DNA of 64,000 bases, from assembly GCA_963675135.1 (NCBI GenBank), contig OY776124.1, forward strand, positions 6,741,001-6,805,000. The letters are read 5' to 3'. Below, one piece after another: positions 49,602-61,900 of the stretch (positions within the stretch are counted from its first letter, which is position 1; each line of letters opens with the position of its first letter). Source of the stretch: Galeopsis tetrahit (taxonomy: Eukaryota > Streptophyta > Magnoliopsida > Lamiales > Lamiaceae). The position numbers and the translations under genes are program-made. The notes beneath the pieces are model-generated. The model was not told the origin of the DNA, searched no databases, and was given only the letters and a program-made list of their open reading frames with translations.

Positions 49602-51564
49602 GGTGACTTTTCCGTATTTTGCACGTATTTCAACAAACAAGCAACTTACCCAAAAACGTATGGATCGTTGTATATGAGCAAGTATACGATTTAGTATTTA
49701 TCGACCATGGACCTAATTAAGTGAACATGAATCCCTACAACTACAAGTTTGCATGCTATTGTAGTAACGACTCGGGGTTGTTTTTGGATTTTTCGGAAAT
49801 TAAACTAAAAATATTAAGCTAGATTAAATAAGATGCAAGAAAATCAACAATTAACACAAAGAGACAAAAACCAAGATTTAAACTAAATTACTAAACTTAA
49901 CAAGAATAAGAATAACAACTATCTAAATTTCTTGTGAAAGTGCAAGGAGAGAGTATTGACTTGGGTGTTTCCGTTTTGTGGGTAATTTAACGAACACACG
50001 AACCAATTTCATGAATGAACCTATGATTTTGGATTAAGCTAAAGACTATCACTCCTATGTGTAGACCAATCCCTCGTGAGGCTTAGGTGAACACGTGCAT
50101 TAATTAGCAATTATAAGATCTAATTAATACCGTAAGCTCATAAGATAATGAATCATAAACACTTTCAACACGGTTACTAATGCTTACGATTCGCCCTCTC
50201 ACCAATCTCCTAGACAACCTCTATTTAATTGGTGTCTAAAGTTGTCGGTCTAGCAATTAACCCTCTCTCGGTTAAGCTAATTACTAATTAACTTCTAGTC
50301 AATTAACTAAAGCTCACACTCCCAATCATGCAACCTAACTTCGTTGCAATTAACATAATCGAACATCCTTGCTAATAGAGTTGATTAACCAAATGAATCA
50401 TACAAACCACAACAATAGAAGCATAAACACACAAAACCTAAGTTAATCATGCAATTAACCCATAATTACACTAAACACCCATCAAAACATCCACACCCAA
50501 GGCAATTAGAACTTAGCCCATGGTTATAGAAGAAAATCACATAGCTACAAAAAAAAAGCAATCATCAAACCCATAGCTAAATAACAAGAGATTGTGGAAA
50601 TTATGAAAATACTAAATTGAGCTTGCAATTAATGTAAATATCACCTTGATTGTTGAAATGAAGCTACAACTTGAAGTAATAAACAAAGCTCGATAGTAAT
50701 TGTTGCTTGGAATTGAAATCTAACAACTATTCTAGCTATTTATGAAGAAAATCACAAAAAACCCCAAGAAAACCTTTTACTATGCGAAAGTATGTGTAAA
50801 ATGCTTGCAAGAGTGGAGAGTTCCTTCTAAAACCAAAAATGGGTCCATTTATACACTCTTACATTAATATGGCACGTGTCCCTAGGACAAAACAAGTTTG
50901 GAGAACGAATTTCCATTTGCACGGCCGAGTCGTGCATTAATAAAAGCGTGTGCACGATTTCTTCACTCAACAGCTCGGCCTAGTCAAGGAGCTCGGTCGA
51001 GTTGTCCCTTGAAAAAATTCAGGTTGCAGGCCATCAACCAACTCATTCGGATATGTACAACTCGGTCGAGTCCTCTTCCATCTTCTAGCATCAACTCGGC
51101 CGAGTCATTCGATTTTCTAGTTTCAGGCCATCCCTCGAGCTCGGTCGGATTTGTGCAACTCGGCCGAGTTCTCTTCTTTGTCTCCAGCTCGACCATGTCA
51201 TCCTGCTCGCCCGAGTCCTCTTCTTTCAAGGCTCAGGTCATGCACTCAACTCGGCCGGTTCTGTGCAACTAGGTCGAGTCATGTCTTGAATCACGTTTTG
51301 TGCATAATTTCTAACTCCGACCTCCGATTGGCTCGATTTTTCTTGCATATCGGCTCTCTCTTCATTGTCTTTCATCTGGCCTTTTCTTCAGCTTGCTCCA
51401 ACCACATGATTTGCTTCAAAACTCGTCGTTTTTTCCTAAAAATCATGCAAACAATCATATATCAATAACTTGATAAACAAACCACTTTACACGACTTTTG
51501 CAACTAAAACACGTCATTTAAAACATAATCACACTACAAATTCGTGCAATCTCACCACAAATCA
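49602..51564. mobile_element. solo LTR of an LTR retrotransposon (1963 bp)
   Basis: Begins TGACTTTTCCGTATTTTGCA and ends CTCACCACAAATCA, i.e. TG...CA, and is flanked by identical 5-bp sequences CATGG at 49597-49601 and 51565-51569. No polymerase, primer-binding site or second LTR is present between them, so this is a single LTR left after recombination. Its length suits large plant Gypsy LTRs (Athila/Tat). Whether it belongs to the Athila-like polymerase at 62409-64000 cannot be tested here. It contains the CGAGT-rich repeat block 50920-51290. Confidence 0.75.
50920..51290. repeat. irregular array of a CTCGGCCGAGT palindrome
   Basis: The 12-base palindrome ACTCGGCCGAGT or one- to two-base variants (CTCGGTCGAGT, CTCGGCCTAGT, CTCGGTCGGAT, CTCGACCATGT) occur roughly ten times at 25-65-base spacing within the solo LTR. 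The block is GC-rich compared with the LTR around it and includes longer echoes such as TCCTCTTC(C/T) and CAGGCCATC. Confidence 0.8.
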
Positions 51565-52093
51565 CATGGTCATCGCTAATTCTGTGCATCGTTGTTTTCT
51601 GAATTCTCTCTTGGTGAAATTAAATTAGTAGGATTTGGTTGAATTAAGGTTTATCCCTTTTATATCTATTTTAATAGTTTTTGGGCCCTATATAATATAT
51701 ATTAGACTAGCCCAATAATTAAATTTGGGCCAATATTATTGGACCATAAAAGAAATTAACCTAAACTACTAAATTTAGTTTTTTTTTTTTTAAATCTAGA
51801 TAGTCCACATGATTACCAATTTTTGACTTTTACAACACTACATTTTGGTATTTACGTACCAATTTGGACCTACTCCGCTATTTTGTGATAATCAAGTAAT
51901 GCATCACATTGTTGTCAATCTGGACTTTCATGAACACACGAAACATGTAAAAATTGATTGTTATTTTATTTGTGAACGGGGGTCACAAGTGGAGATATTC
52001 AACCAAGTGCTATCTCAACCAATAATCAAGTTGCAGACATATTTACTAAAGCCCTCAATGTTGATCGTTTTCAATTCATTCGTAGCACTGTAA

Positions 52094-53478
52094 TATATCA
52101 TCATATTGTTACCTTCTGAGATTGTTTCCATCTGTGAATTGTTCACTTTTGAAAATCTTCACATATATAGTAGGGTCATATGTGTAGGCAGTGACGAATC
52201 CAAAATTTAAAATTTAGTGGTACGGAAGATATTAAGTTTGAAAATGGGAACACAATTTTAGTTTTCGAGATTTTTTTTTTATAAAATAATTTTAAAAATA
52301 AAATAAAATTGGGGGTACAGTTCGACCCAAAAAAACCAGTTTGAAAATGGGAGCACCATTTTTGTTAAATTTTGACACACTGTTGCAATTGTATAATTAC
52401 ATGAGTACTCGTGAATAATTGTGTATATGAATATATATGGTATAGGAAAAATGAATGTGTAGAGGCAAATGAAGAAATGATGGAAGGAGCAAAAAGGGTT
52501 TGAATTTGTGTAGTGGTCAAAGAAAGAGCAATAATATAACATGGTCTTGCATGGTGGGTGGGTGGTATGATAGGAAACTACCCATTAAATTATAAGTAGT
52601 CTATGTAATAATATGCAGGTGTGGCATGCAGTACTATATATAGTGCCATAAAACTTACATAAAATGTACTACACATTAACATTATAACGTGAAGGCCGGG
52701 CAGGGGTGGTGGGACAACACTTAATTTATTATATTCCAATCATATCATCAAAAAGGTTGCTGCTTCATCCAGACATCAATGGTTAATGTTGGGTTTTTTC
52801 AGTTTTCATTTCATGCAGCTTTTATTTCCATTTTGTACCTTTTTTTTGGAGAGAGCTAGGTTGTTGGAATATTCTTTTTCAATCCAGGCTTATGTGCATG
52901 TATTGGGGTCATAAACATGCATTCTAAGTGATTATGATAATATACAAGATTAACTACTATATATCTCTATTAGTACGTTTAAAAATAAACTTGTGCTAAT
53001 ACTGAGATGCCCTTCTGGACCCAACATGCATACAGTGTGAATAATCCTAAAGATTTTTAATGCACTATCAATAGATTTATTGAGTATTTCATTTTAAGAT
53101 ATATTTAACTTTTAAGTCCTTGAGATTTGTGAAATTTTGAAATAATAAATTAGTTTAGTGAAAAAAATTAGGAAAAATATCATTTTTGGTCAACGAAATT
53201 TACCTGTTTTTACATTTGGTCATCCACATTTAGTCACTATTAAAATTAGTCATTCAATTATTTTTTTCTATCAAAATTGATGCTTCCAGACTAACGGAGA
53301 AAGAGTTTTGAGTTGCGATTTTTTTTTACATAATTTTTCCTCTTTTAATTTCTAAACCCTAAACTCCAAACTTAATTTTTTTTTTTCAATTTTTACTAAA
53401 TTTATATTCAATTAATATGACTGGTGTGTGGCTAAAAAAATAAAAATCCACAATTTTTAAGCCCTACCCGCGAGGGTA
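52094..53478. other. repeat-derived intergenic DNA
   Basis: Likely Copia 3' remnant at first. At 52190 CAGTGACGAATCCAAAATTT is another hAT-type end without an assigned partner. The rest is AT-rich, with no gene. Confidence 0.4.
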
Positions 53479-53538
53479 TCTGCCCTGCCCCTCCTGCCCA
53501 CGATACGATCTGCCCTGCCCCTCCTGCCCACGATCGAT
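53479..53538. repeat. 30-bp GC-rich tandem repeat, two copies
   Basis: TCTGCCCTGCCCCTCCTGCC recurs exactly 30 bases later (53479, 53509). This CCCTGCCC-rich block resembles subterminal sequence of GC-ended hAT elements such as 45087-45776, but no terminal repeats were found. Confidence 0.8.
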
Positions 53539-54353
53539 ACGGGACAACATTTTGAGCCCTGCCTTGCCCAATATATGTCTCATTTTATTTTTGTTCATAT
53601 ATATATATATATATGAATAAAAATATTTAAAATAAAATAAAATAAATATTAAAATTCACCTTTAAACTCAATATTAAAAATTCATAAAATTATATTCAAA
53701 ATGAACAGATAAATAATCAAATCAACGACAATTTTATGTTCAAAACTAACAATAATTATTAAATAAAAAAAAAAATTCACGATTTCCACCACGAACTCTA
53801 CTTCTCCTTCATTATATTATATATATAGGGAGAGCCAAGGTGGGATAGAACAGAGTAGGACAATGGAGTATGTAAATCCATATCTGCCCTGAGCGAAACT
53901 AATCTGCCCCTTTTTCAGACAGAACAGAGCGAGTCCAAATCGTTCCGAACAGGACGAAACAACTTCTGCGGCTCTGTAGGGAAATATAAGATGTAACGTT
54001 AGGCTTTTTTTTAAGGAAAACTTAATACTTTCTCCATTATTATTTTTTTTGTCCTTTTTAGATTTAAATTTTATTTCAAAATCATGGTCAATTTACCAAT
54101 TTTTTCATTTGTCTCCCTAATTTATTATATATATTTCTAAAATATTTTATTTTAATTTAAAACTGAAGAAAAAAAGAAGAGAGGAATATTAATATGAAAG
54201 ATAATTTTATAATATATATTTCTTAATTTTATATAAAAGATAAAATAAAAAATGAAAATAAAATGAAATAGATGGAAGGATTATATATGTTGGAATATAT
54301 TATAGCTTAAAAAAGGAATATTTTGCTCTCTCAGTTTTCGATTGGATTTCTCT
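53539..54353. other. intergenic, nothing recognised
   Basis: AT-rich, with a short TA microsatellite near 53598-53615 and no gene. Confidence 0.4.
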
Positions 54354-54477
54354 ATTCCACTTTTCATGTTTTCACCCTACTGATCTTTAACACGTGTCGC
54401 CTCCAATAGTATAGGACGTTGATTAATTTTAATGACACGTGTCAATCATCCATATAGTGAAACATGAAAAGTGAAAT
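54354..54477. mobile_element. small palindromic MITE-like element
   Basis: The arms ATTCCACTTTTCATGTTTTC (54354 on) and GTGAAACATGAAAAGTGAAA (54457 on) are inverted copies around an 80-base centre that itself carries ACACGTGTC twice. A diverged relative lies near 21300-21425. Outer ends not fixed. Confidence 0.55.
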
Positions 54478-54965
54478 AAATGATTTCAAATACCCATCTT
54501 TCTTTTATTGGCGTCCTATTACAAGCTTCTCCTACCATTTTTTTAAACCTATTGACTTAACTATATTAAATACTTCATCCGTTACGTGATTATTTTCACA
54601 CTTTTTTTGTTGGGACGTCTCAAGGTTACTTGCACACTCTCAATATAGAAATCTCCCACAAAATTAATATTCTCCCCACATCATTTTATTGTTAAAAATT
54701 GTAAGTCCTTTTTACCTACATTTTACTTTACGTCTCACCTTATCAAATCCACTTTACACCTCATTAAATCACTTAAAATACCTCTCATTTATCTTACATC
54801 ACCAACCACTAATTCTTTTTCTTAAAAATTGTGTCGATCAAACCGTACAAGTCATCTTGAAACACGGAGAGGGATCAATTATTTTCATCTTCAATTTGTT
54901 TACATCAATTGTCACTTCATTTATTAATAAAATATTTAGTTAAGGATCACATCACTTACACTATA
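54478..54965. other. degenerate MITE sequence
   Basis: Bases about 54570-54873 begin ACTTCATCCGTTACGTGATT and end AACACGGAGAGGGATC, resembling a worn Stowaway element. No gene. Confidence 0.4.
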
Positions 54966-55248
54966 CTCCCTCCGTCCCATAGGAACTTGCACACCTAGGA
55001 GGGCACACAATTTAAGAAATGTGTAAGAAAAAGTGTAATGAGTGATATTTTGAGGGGTAGTTTTGTAAAGTTTTATGAATAAAGTAAAGTAAAAAGTAGA
55101 TTGAGTGTGGAAAAGTAATGGCATATAGGTAAATAAGAGTATATCTTGAGGGTGGGGATTATGAAGATATTTCCTTTTATGGAGTGTGCAAATTGGTATG
55201 GGACATTCATTTATAAAAAGTGTGCAAATTCCTGTGGGACGGAGGGAG
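54966..55248. mobile_element. Stowaway MITE (283 bp)
   Basis: Terminal repeats CTCCCTCCGTCCCAT and GTGGGACGGAGGGAG, TA on both sides; the inner arms repeat GTGCAAATTCCTGTGGGAC-like text. Well preserved; same family as 41118-41345. Confidence 0.9.
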
Positions 55249-55370
55249 TATTACTTTTCTACTGTTTTGTTTGTTTTCAATCATATCACTTGCATTACAT
55301 CATATTTTATATTAATACTTATTAAATTAAGTGAAATCTTCTCCTAAGAAGCTATATTCGGGATGGAGGC

Positions 55371-55931
55371 AGTGACGGGCCCAAAAAATTTCTATAGGAG
55401 ACCCGATTAACATTACTATAAAAATAAAATAATATGTATTCATTATACTCATCATAATTTCACATAATAAATGTCATTCCATTAAACTAAATTATCGAAC
55501 AAGTTAACTTTCGTTATGTTTAGGTAGAAGTTAATAATCTCCTTTAATCATGTGATGACTTGCATATCTTGATTGACTCCCTTACAAAAAAAAGAATTTA
55601 GTGGTGTAGGGTCAAATAAATGAGGTGTAATTTGGGTGATTTAGTGAGGTGTAAATGTAATATAGTCAGATTTAATAGGGTAAAATGTAAGCTCATAATA
55701 AGTGATGGTTTTAAAAATAAAATGATGTTGTGGAGTATTAATTTTGTGTCTTATTTCTATATTAGGAGTGTGTAAGTAATATTAAGACGTCTCAATAAAA
55801 AATTATGCAACTAATCACGAGATAAAGTATTAATTTTATATGTATGTAAAATTATTAAAATACCTCTAGTAAATTTACAAAATTATTGGGAGCCCTACTG
55901 CTCCCTCTAGACCCTTCTTAGGTCCGTTACT
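55371..55931. mobile_element. hAT-type MITE (561 bp) inserted in a Stowaway end
   Basis: Ends AGTGACGGGCCC and (right) GGTCCGTTACT are inverted copies. Flanked by ATGGAGGC (55363-55370) and ATGGAGGG (55932-55939), an 8-bp duplication with one mismatch. Removing it restores GGGATGGAGGGAGTA, the right terminal repeat of a Stowaway MITE. Interior non-coding. Confidence 0.7.
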
Positions 55932-55939
55932 ATGGAGGG

Positions 55940-56503
55940 AGTATATTATCAGTGTTTCTCTTACGTGTCGCAATGCAACTCATTCATTTCTAATTTTCTA
56001 AATTTCTTACTCTGCATTTTTTTACATTTAATTTAAATTTTCATTTTTCCCTCATTATTTCTTTCAAAATCACTCCTTCCCCATCTTTCCTATTCTGCCC
56101 GCGTAAATCCTTCAACATCCTTCTATAGTTAAAACTTATTAAAATAAATAGATTTTTTAATTAATTTTTAAATACAGTATAATAGGCCAGCTGTACTAAA
56201 ATTATTTATTTTCAGGGTATTCATAAAGCCCATCTCACGAGCTCAGAATTAATATTACAAGACCTCTTCACATCGGGCCCAATGGCTTGTAATTCACACT
56301 ATTATGCATGTGATGAGTCACGTGACATATGGCTTGTAATTCTCTTGTCAAACGATCAAGATTTATATCAAGTAGTCACGTCAAAAATAAAATATCAAGT
56401 AGTTGAAAAAAAAGCAAATAAATAAATTAAGATTTATTTAATTCAGACTCATAGTACAACTCGGATCCACAACTCTACCCAAATCATGATTTGAAATAAA
56501 GTA
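55940..56503. other. intergenic, nothing recognised
   Basis: AT-rich DNA between MITEs, no gene. Confidence 0.4.
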
Positions 56504-56776
56504 CTCTCTCCGTTCCGCTATAAGTTTCCCCTTTCTTTTGGTTGTTTTGATTAAAAAATATGATTAAATAATAGGTGTAGTACAAGTGATGTGATGGTGA
56601 GAGAAAAAATAATATATGAGTATGAGATGAAGTAGAATAAAATAATATATAAAGTATAAGTGATGTGATTGGGAGAGAGAAAATCATATGCCAAAAATGG
56701 AAAAAAATGAAATGGGAAACTTATTGTGGGACATCCATAAAAGGAAAGTGGGAAACTTATAGTAGGACGGAGGGAG
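56504..56776. mobile_element. Stowaway MITE (273 bp)
   Basis: Left CTCTCTCCGTTCCGCTATAA, right TTATAGTAGGACGGAGGGAG, TA on both sides. Confidence 0.85.
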
Positions 56777-56902
56777 TATAAATTATTAAAGATCGGTCTC
56801 ATACTCATTTTAACACAAAAATTTAAAAAAAAAAATTAAATAATAGATATACTACGAGTGATTTGATTGATAGAAATAGAGATATAGAGAAAAAAGAAGA
56901 TA

Positions 56903-57135
56903 CTCCCTCCGTCCGCCTATAAGCTTCAGGTTACTTTTTGCCACAAAGATTAAGAAAAATGATTAAATAATAGATATAGTACAAGTGATGTGATTGAGAT
57001 AAGAGAGAGATAGAGAGAAAAAGTAAGGTATAAAGTGAAGTGTAAGAAAAAGTACTTACCAAAAAAGGTATGGGAAGCTTATATGCGGACGGACAAAAAT
57101 GATAAAATGAGAAACTTATAAACGAACGGAGAGAG
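56903..57135. mobile_element. Stowaway MITE (233 bp)
   Basis: Left CTCCCTCCGTCCGCCTATAA, right TTATAAACGAACGGAGAGAG, TA on both sides. It shares TAGTACAAGTGATGTGAT with its neighbour at 56504-56776, so these are two members of one family about 125 bases apart. A worn third copy may follow at 57140-57255. Confidence 0.85.
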
Positions 57136-57255
57136 TATAAAGTTAAATATAAGAATAAAAACTTAAAAATATTTACAAAAAAGTATGAAAAATTTATAGA
57201 TGAAAAAATCAAAATAATAAAATGATAAAATTTATAGATGAATGGAGGAGTAATA

Positions 57256-58067
57256 ATGATAACAAGGTATAAACAAGTAAAGATACCTAAAAAAATTAGG
57301 TATTGATGTTTACTTTTGTTTTTTGAAACTGTATTTTAGATTTTAAAATTCTACATTAGTTTTACTTTAAAATTTAAAAATTATTTTTTAAAAATAATCC
57401 CTATTAAACCTCACATTAATTTGAAATAAAATTTAATTTCACATAAAATTCAATAAATTCTACTCAAAAATCCTAAGAAAAACACATACTATACTATTTG
57501 ATGTGCCAAAAAATAACACACAACGGTTACAATGGTTATCCAATCTCGTACTTAAGATCAATTAATCACCAGCTGGATTGTAATTGTGCTTCTCATCCCT
57601 GAAGAACCTCAAAACCTGCAAAAATTCGCCGGAGAGGTCTCCGACGTAGGACCCTTGATTGACGCTCAAGTCAGAAATATGATCTCAAAGAAGGAATGAG
57701 GAAGAATCCTCGTTTTGACAGAAATCTCTTAATATCTCGAAATGAAGATTGTTAAGATTTTAGGCAAAAACTTATATGCAATATTAACTAATTAAGTCAA
57801 AATTCGTGGGTCAAATGCGGGTCAACCTTAATTATAATATTTATTTTCGCTATAAAATATGATCTTACTACATGACCAAAACTATGTTACAACATGACAT
57901 AAATTTTGTCATTACAAGACCAAAAGTGTATTACTGCAAGTCCAAAAATATTCTGGACACTTTTTTTTTTTTTCAAAATTACTAAAATAATTTTGACTTA
58001 TTCGGCTACTACATGACTAAAACTATGTTACTACAAGACCAAAAATTTATCACTATAAGGTCAAAAG
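57256..58067. other. intergenic, nothing recognised
   Basis: AT-rich. Short phrases such as CTACATGACCAAAACTATGTTA recur in part between 57870 and 58060. No gene. Confidence 0.4.
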
Positions 58068-58450
58068 TGCTACAAGAAAAAATGTTTATAGTCACACATC
58101 TTTTGTCACACTATAAAATAAATGTGGTAAAATATATTATGTAGTCACATTAAATTTTTTAGTGTGTTAATATGTATGTTATAAATACACTAAATATTAG
58201 ATATGTGAATATATACTCAATTACCACACAATAATAATACAAATTGTCTATTGTCACATCTCTTTTATCACACTAAAAATAGATGTGTTTATAAGTACAT
58301 GTTAAATACATTATATTTTAAGTGTGTTAATAAGTATGTAATTTATCACACTAAAAAAAAATATGTGTTAATATTAACTCTAATACCACACTATTGTATT
58401 AAAAATTATAAAACTCAAATTATAGTAATTTTTTATATAATTGTCGACAT
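58068..58450. mobile_element. CACTA-like element end
   Basis: TGCTACAAGAAAAAATGT resembles the CACTACAAGAAAA terminus of plant CACTA (En/Spm) elements. It is followed by repeated subterminal words (GTCACACATCTTTTGTCACAC; TTGTCACATCTCTTTTATCA in part; AGTGTGTTAATA.GTATGT twice). The other end was not found, so it may be a fragment. Confidence 0.5.
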
Positions 58451-58543
58451 TATGTTAGGAAATAAACGCACACGATGACGATAAGAAAATAACACGACAT
58501 TTGTTTACCCAGTTCGTCTTTCGACTACGTCTGGGGGCGATGC

Positions 58544-61500
58544 TAGGGGTGGGAATGGGCTAGGCCTAGGTAGGCTTTACGAAAAAAAGCCTGGCCTGTT
58601 AAATTTTTTTTAGGCCCGAGCCTGGCCCATGGCCTGTTATAGGTTTTTTTTTTAGGCTAGGCCTGGCCTTTTTAATAAATAGGCCTGGCCCGAAAGCCTT
58701 TTAAAGGTCTTTTTAGTTTTTTTAGTGCATTTAAAAAAAATCTACAACAATTGTATTTCATCAAATCATAAAAATCAACTCCTTAAATCTCAAATTGAAA
58801 AAACAAAATCAACAACAAATTTATCAAATGTTCCCAAAAAAAAAAAAAATTCAATATTTTTTTGAACTATTACATAAGAAAATAGAACAAAAAATTCATA
58901 ATTTCTTCAAAATAATCTCATCTTCATGTTGAGCCACCTAAAATGAATAAGAAAAAACTTGATTATAAAACATGATGAAAATTTATAATGAGTAAATAAA
59001 AAATTGAAACTTTATAATTATAACATAAGCTTGTACCTTTTTTTTCTTCATATTATATTTTCTACGCAACCAATCTCCACCACAAACGAGTGCCTCAATA
59101 GAATCTTCATTCAATTTAGAACGGTAATCATCAATGACTCTTCCTCCAGCGCTAAAAGTAGACTCAGATGCAACTGTTGAGATTGGAATAGCTAGAATAT
59201 CTGCAGCCATCCTTGATAAGATCTTATACTTTACACTATGATTTTTCCACCACTCCAAAACACCAAAACAGTTTGAATCAGGAATATAAACATCTTCATC
59301 AAGATAAGCTTGTAATTCCGACTTCAATGCAGGAACAACTTGTTTTTTACGCACCATGTTCAGGATTTGGTCGGATCCAGTAATTAATGAGGAATTAGAC
59401 AAAGTATTGTCATTACCTCGAAAATCACTTTCATGAGTTGCATTGCTAGTCAGTTCTTCCTTACTCCACTCAACATACTCATTATATAACACTTCCAAAG
59501 TAACCATCACATAGTCCATATTCACTTTTGCAACACTCTCTGGTTTATAAATAAGAGGAAAACATATGCTAACCACATGAAATTTGAACCTCGGATCCAA
59601 GACACTTGCAATGGCCATCAATAGATTGCACTCCCCCCAATATTTGTCAAATTTTCCTTTCATTTTGACTGCCATTTCTTTCATAAAGAGATCTTCATCA
59701 AGAGCAGCTTTATCAATCACTTCCTTTACCCTCCAAACCTCGGGAAGATACAAATTTGCAGTAATGTATTCACTACCTGAAATGACATGAGTAGCAAGAT
59801 TGAAAACTTCCAAAAATTTACAAACTTTCTGAACTTGATCCCATTCCTCATCTGATGGAGCATACTTATAATGTGGTTCTCTTTCTTTGTAAGATGGAAA
59901 TGCAATTCGAAACTTTAAAGCACTCGAAAGCATGAGAAAGGTAGAGTTCCATCGTGTTGGGCAATCAATAATTAATCTCGTTTCTTTGAGGCCCTTTTGC
60001 TCCAAAATATCAGAAAAAGTCTTCAACCTCGCATCATTGTGATTAATATACTTGACACTTTCACGAACATTTTGGGTGATATGTTTGATCTTATCGAGGC
60101 CATCTTGCACCAACAAATTCAATATGTGTGCACAACATCTAACATGCAACAAATCACCATTAAGGGCTAACTTGCATGTAAGTGACAAATTATGTTTTAG
60201 TGACCTCACACAAGAATCATTGTAAGCAGCATTATCAACTGTAATAGAAAATACCTTATTTTCAATCCCCCAAGCCTTCAAACACTTGAATATTGCATCC
60301 GCCACATCAATTCCACGTCTTGGTGCAGGCACTTTTACAAAACTCAAAACTCTTTTTTGAAGCTTCCATTCCTCATCAATAAAGTGGCTAGTGATAACCA
60401 TATACTCAACTATTTGGTGACTTGATTTCCACATATCTGTAGTTAAGCTATTTTTTCTCACATTTTTCAACAATGCCTTCAAATGCTTCTTCTCCGCCTC
60501 ATAGATAGCTAGACAATCATTTCTTATTGTCTTGCGTGTAACTTTTTGAAAGTCTGAATTAGCATATTGAAAAGCCCACATCCAAGCCTCATCTTCAACA
60601 ATGCTAAAAGGATATTCATGTACCATGATAGAAGTAGCAATGATTTCTCTCATCTTTTCGTTAGAGTACCTTGTACCAGGATCAATGAATGGATTAACAG
60701 TAGAAACAGAAGGCTTGAATGGAATAGGGGGTTGTTTCTTGATGGCATCCACGTGTAATCTCCTTTGCAAACAAATATTTGCATGTCTTCTTAGATGGCT
60801 AGTGCTAGACCCTTGTCCACCCGTAGAAAATTTATTTTTGCAATATTTGCAAACAACTTTCATTCCAACGTTAGGTATATCCACTTCCTCAAAATCATTC
60901 CACACAACTGATGTCTTTTGCCTTTTTTTTTTAATGACACAATTACTGTCATTTTTATCTTCGACATTCTCATTATCAATATTACTATTTTTTGCCTCAC
61001 TTGATAAAAGTGGAGTAGAAGAAATTGTTTCACCATTCTCATGTTGAGAAGACATATCTATACAAAGCACATTGAACATAAAAATAACAAAATTAATAAA
61101 TGTAAATAATCTATAAATATGAAGAATATTATACGATATAAATGAAAATTTTATATATTCATTAATCATATATCAATAAATTCACTTGTCCTAAATTTAC
61201 TAAAAGAGCCAAACTGTCCAATCATAATTATTTACTAAATACATTACTAAAATCACTAAATTTTTTAAAAAATACTTATATTCTACATAATATGAAAAAA
61301 CAGTGTCAAAGAAAATCACATTTTAACATATATTTTTCTCCACACCCCAAATCCTATTGATCATTAAATAAATTGGACATGTCAAATTAATAATATTGAT
61401 AAAAACTTAAATAAAAGGCTATTTTTATTACAAAATCAATCAAATAATCTCAATTGTTCAAATATAAATTTTCCACACCTCAAATCGTACATATTAATCA

Positions 61501-61860
61501 CACACAAACTGACAAAAGTATAAGTATACACCGAATAAAAACTAAGTAAAAAATAATAATTATAATAAAATAAAAAATTAATCAAACCTGAATCGTCCAT
61601 ATTAGTGATGTGTGTGTTTTCGCATCAAATTGAAAAAAACAGCTTGAAATTGGAGTTTTGCCGCGGCGGCCGCACAAATATTAATTAGAGACTTAGGTTT
61701 CTTTGCTTTTATTACTTAATGCGAATTGTTTAATTCGTTACTTATATAGTTATATACTTATATTGCTTGCTACTTAAGAAATTACATATATAATATATTA
61801 GGATGTTTTCTATATTTAGATATAATACCATATATATTTATTAAATATTTAGTATGTTTT

Positions 61861-61900
<40 letters not shown>

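Larger units (their letters stand above)
47768..52093 (+). pseudogene. decayed Ty1/Copia retrotransposon polymerase, interrupted by other DNA
   Basis: Pieces of a Copia reverse transcriptase and RNase H appear in order but in shifting frames with stops. At 48080-48160 is the pre-RT motif (EPKYLLQVVKDPLWREVMQK). At 48269-48530 is the RT core (MVAKGFAQIEGIDF, WKVHQLNVNNAFL, LYGLHQAS), at 48650-48850 the active site YVDDVLLAG and the following KYFLGIKV, and at 49195-49296 the RNase H start (LAEAKYHAM, LRWLLRDFGI). The RNase H resumes after about 51845 with PTPLFCDNQ, HTKHVKIDCYF and a segment ending KALNVDRFQF. The 2.55 kb between (49297-51845) is inserted DNA, including a solo LTR. A CT microsatellite sits within the upstream frame. 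No LTRs of this element were identified. It cannot make an active polymerase. Confidence 0.85.

Noticed and set aside
50898..51468. Frames rich in Ser/Arg over the CTCGGCCGAGT array
   Set aside because: Made by the repeat words; no start context or domain. Part of an LTR.
57700..58543. Possible small gene before the hAT element
   Set aside because: AT-rich repeats and CACTA-like end; no frame longer than about 75 codons and no domain.
60601..61047. Plus-strand 148-residue frame inside the hAT element
   Set aside because: Antisense shadow of the transposase BED region.
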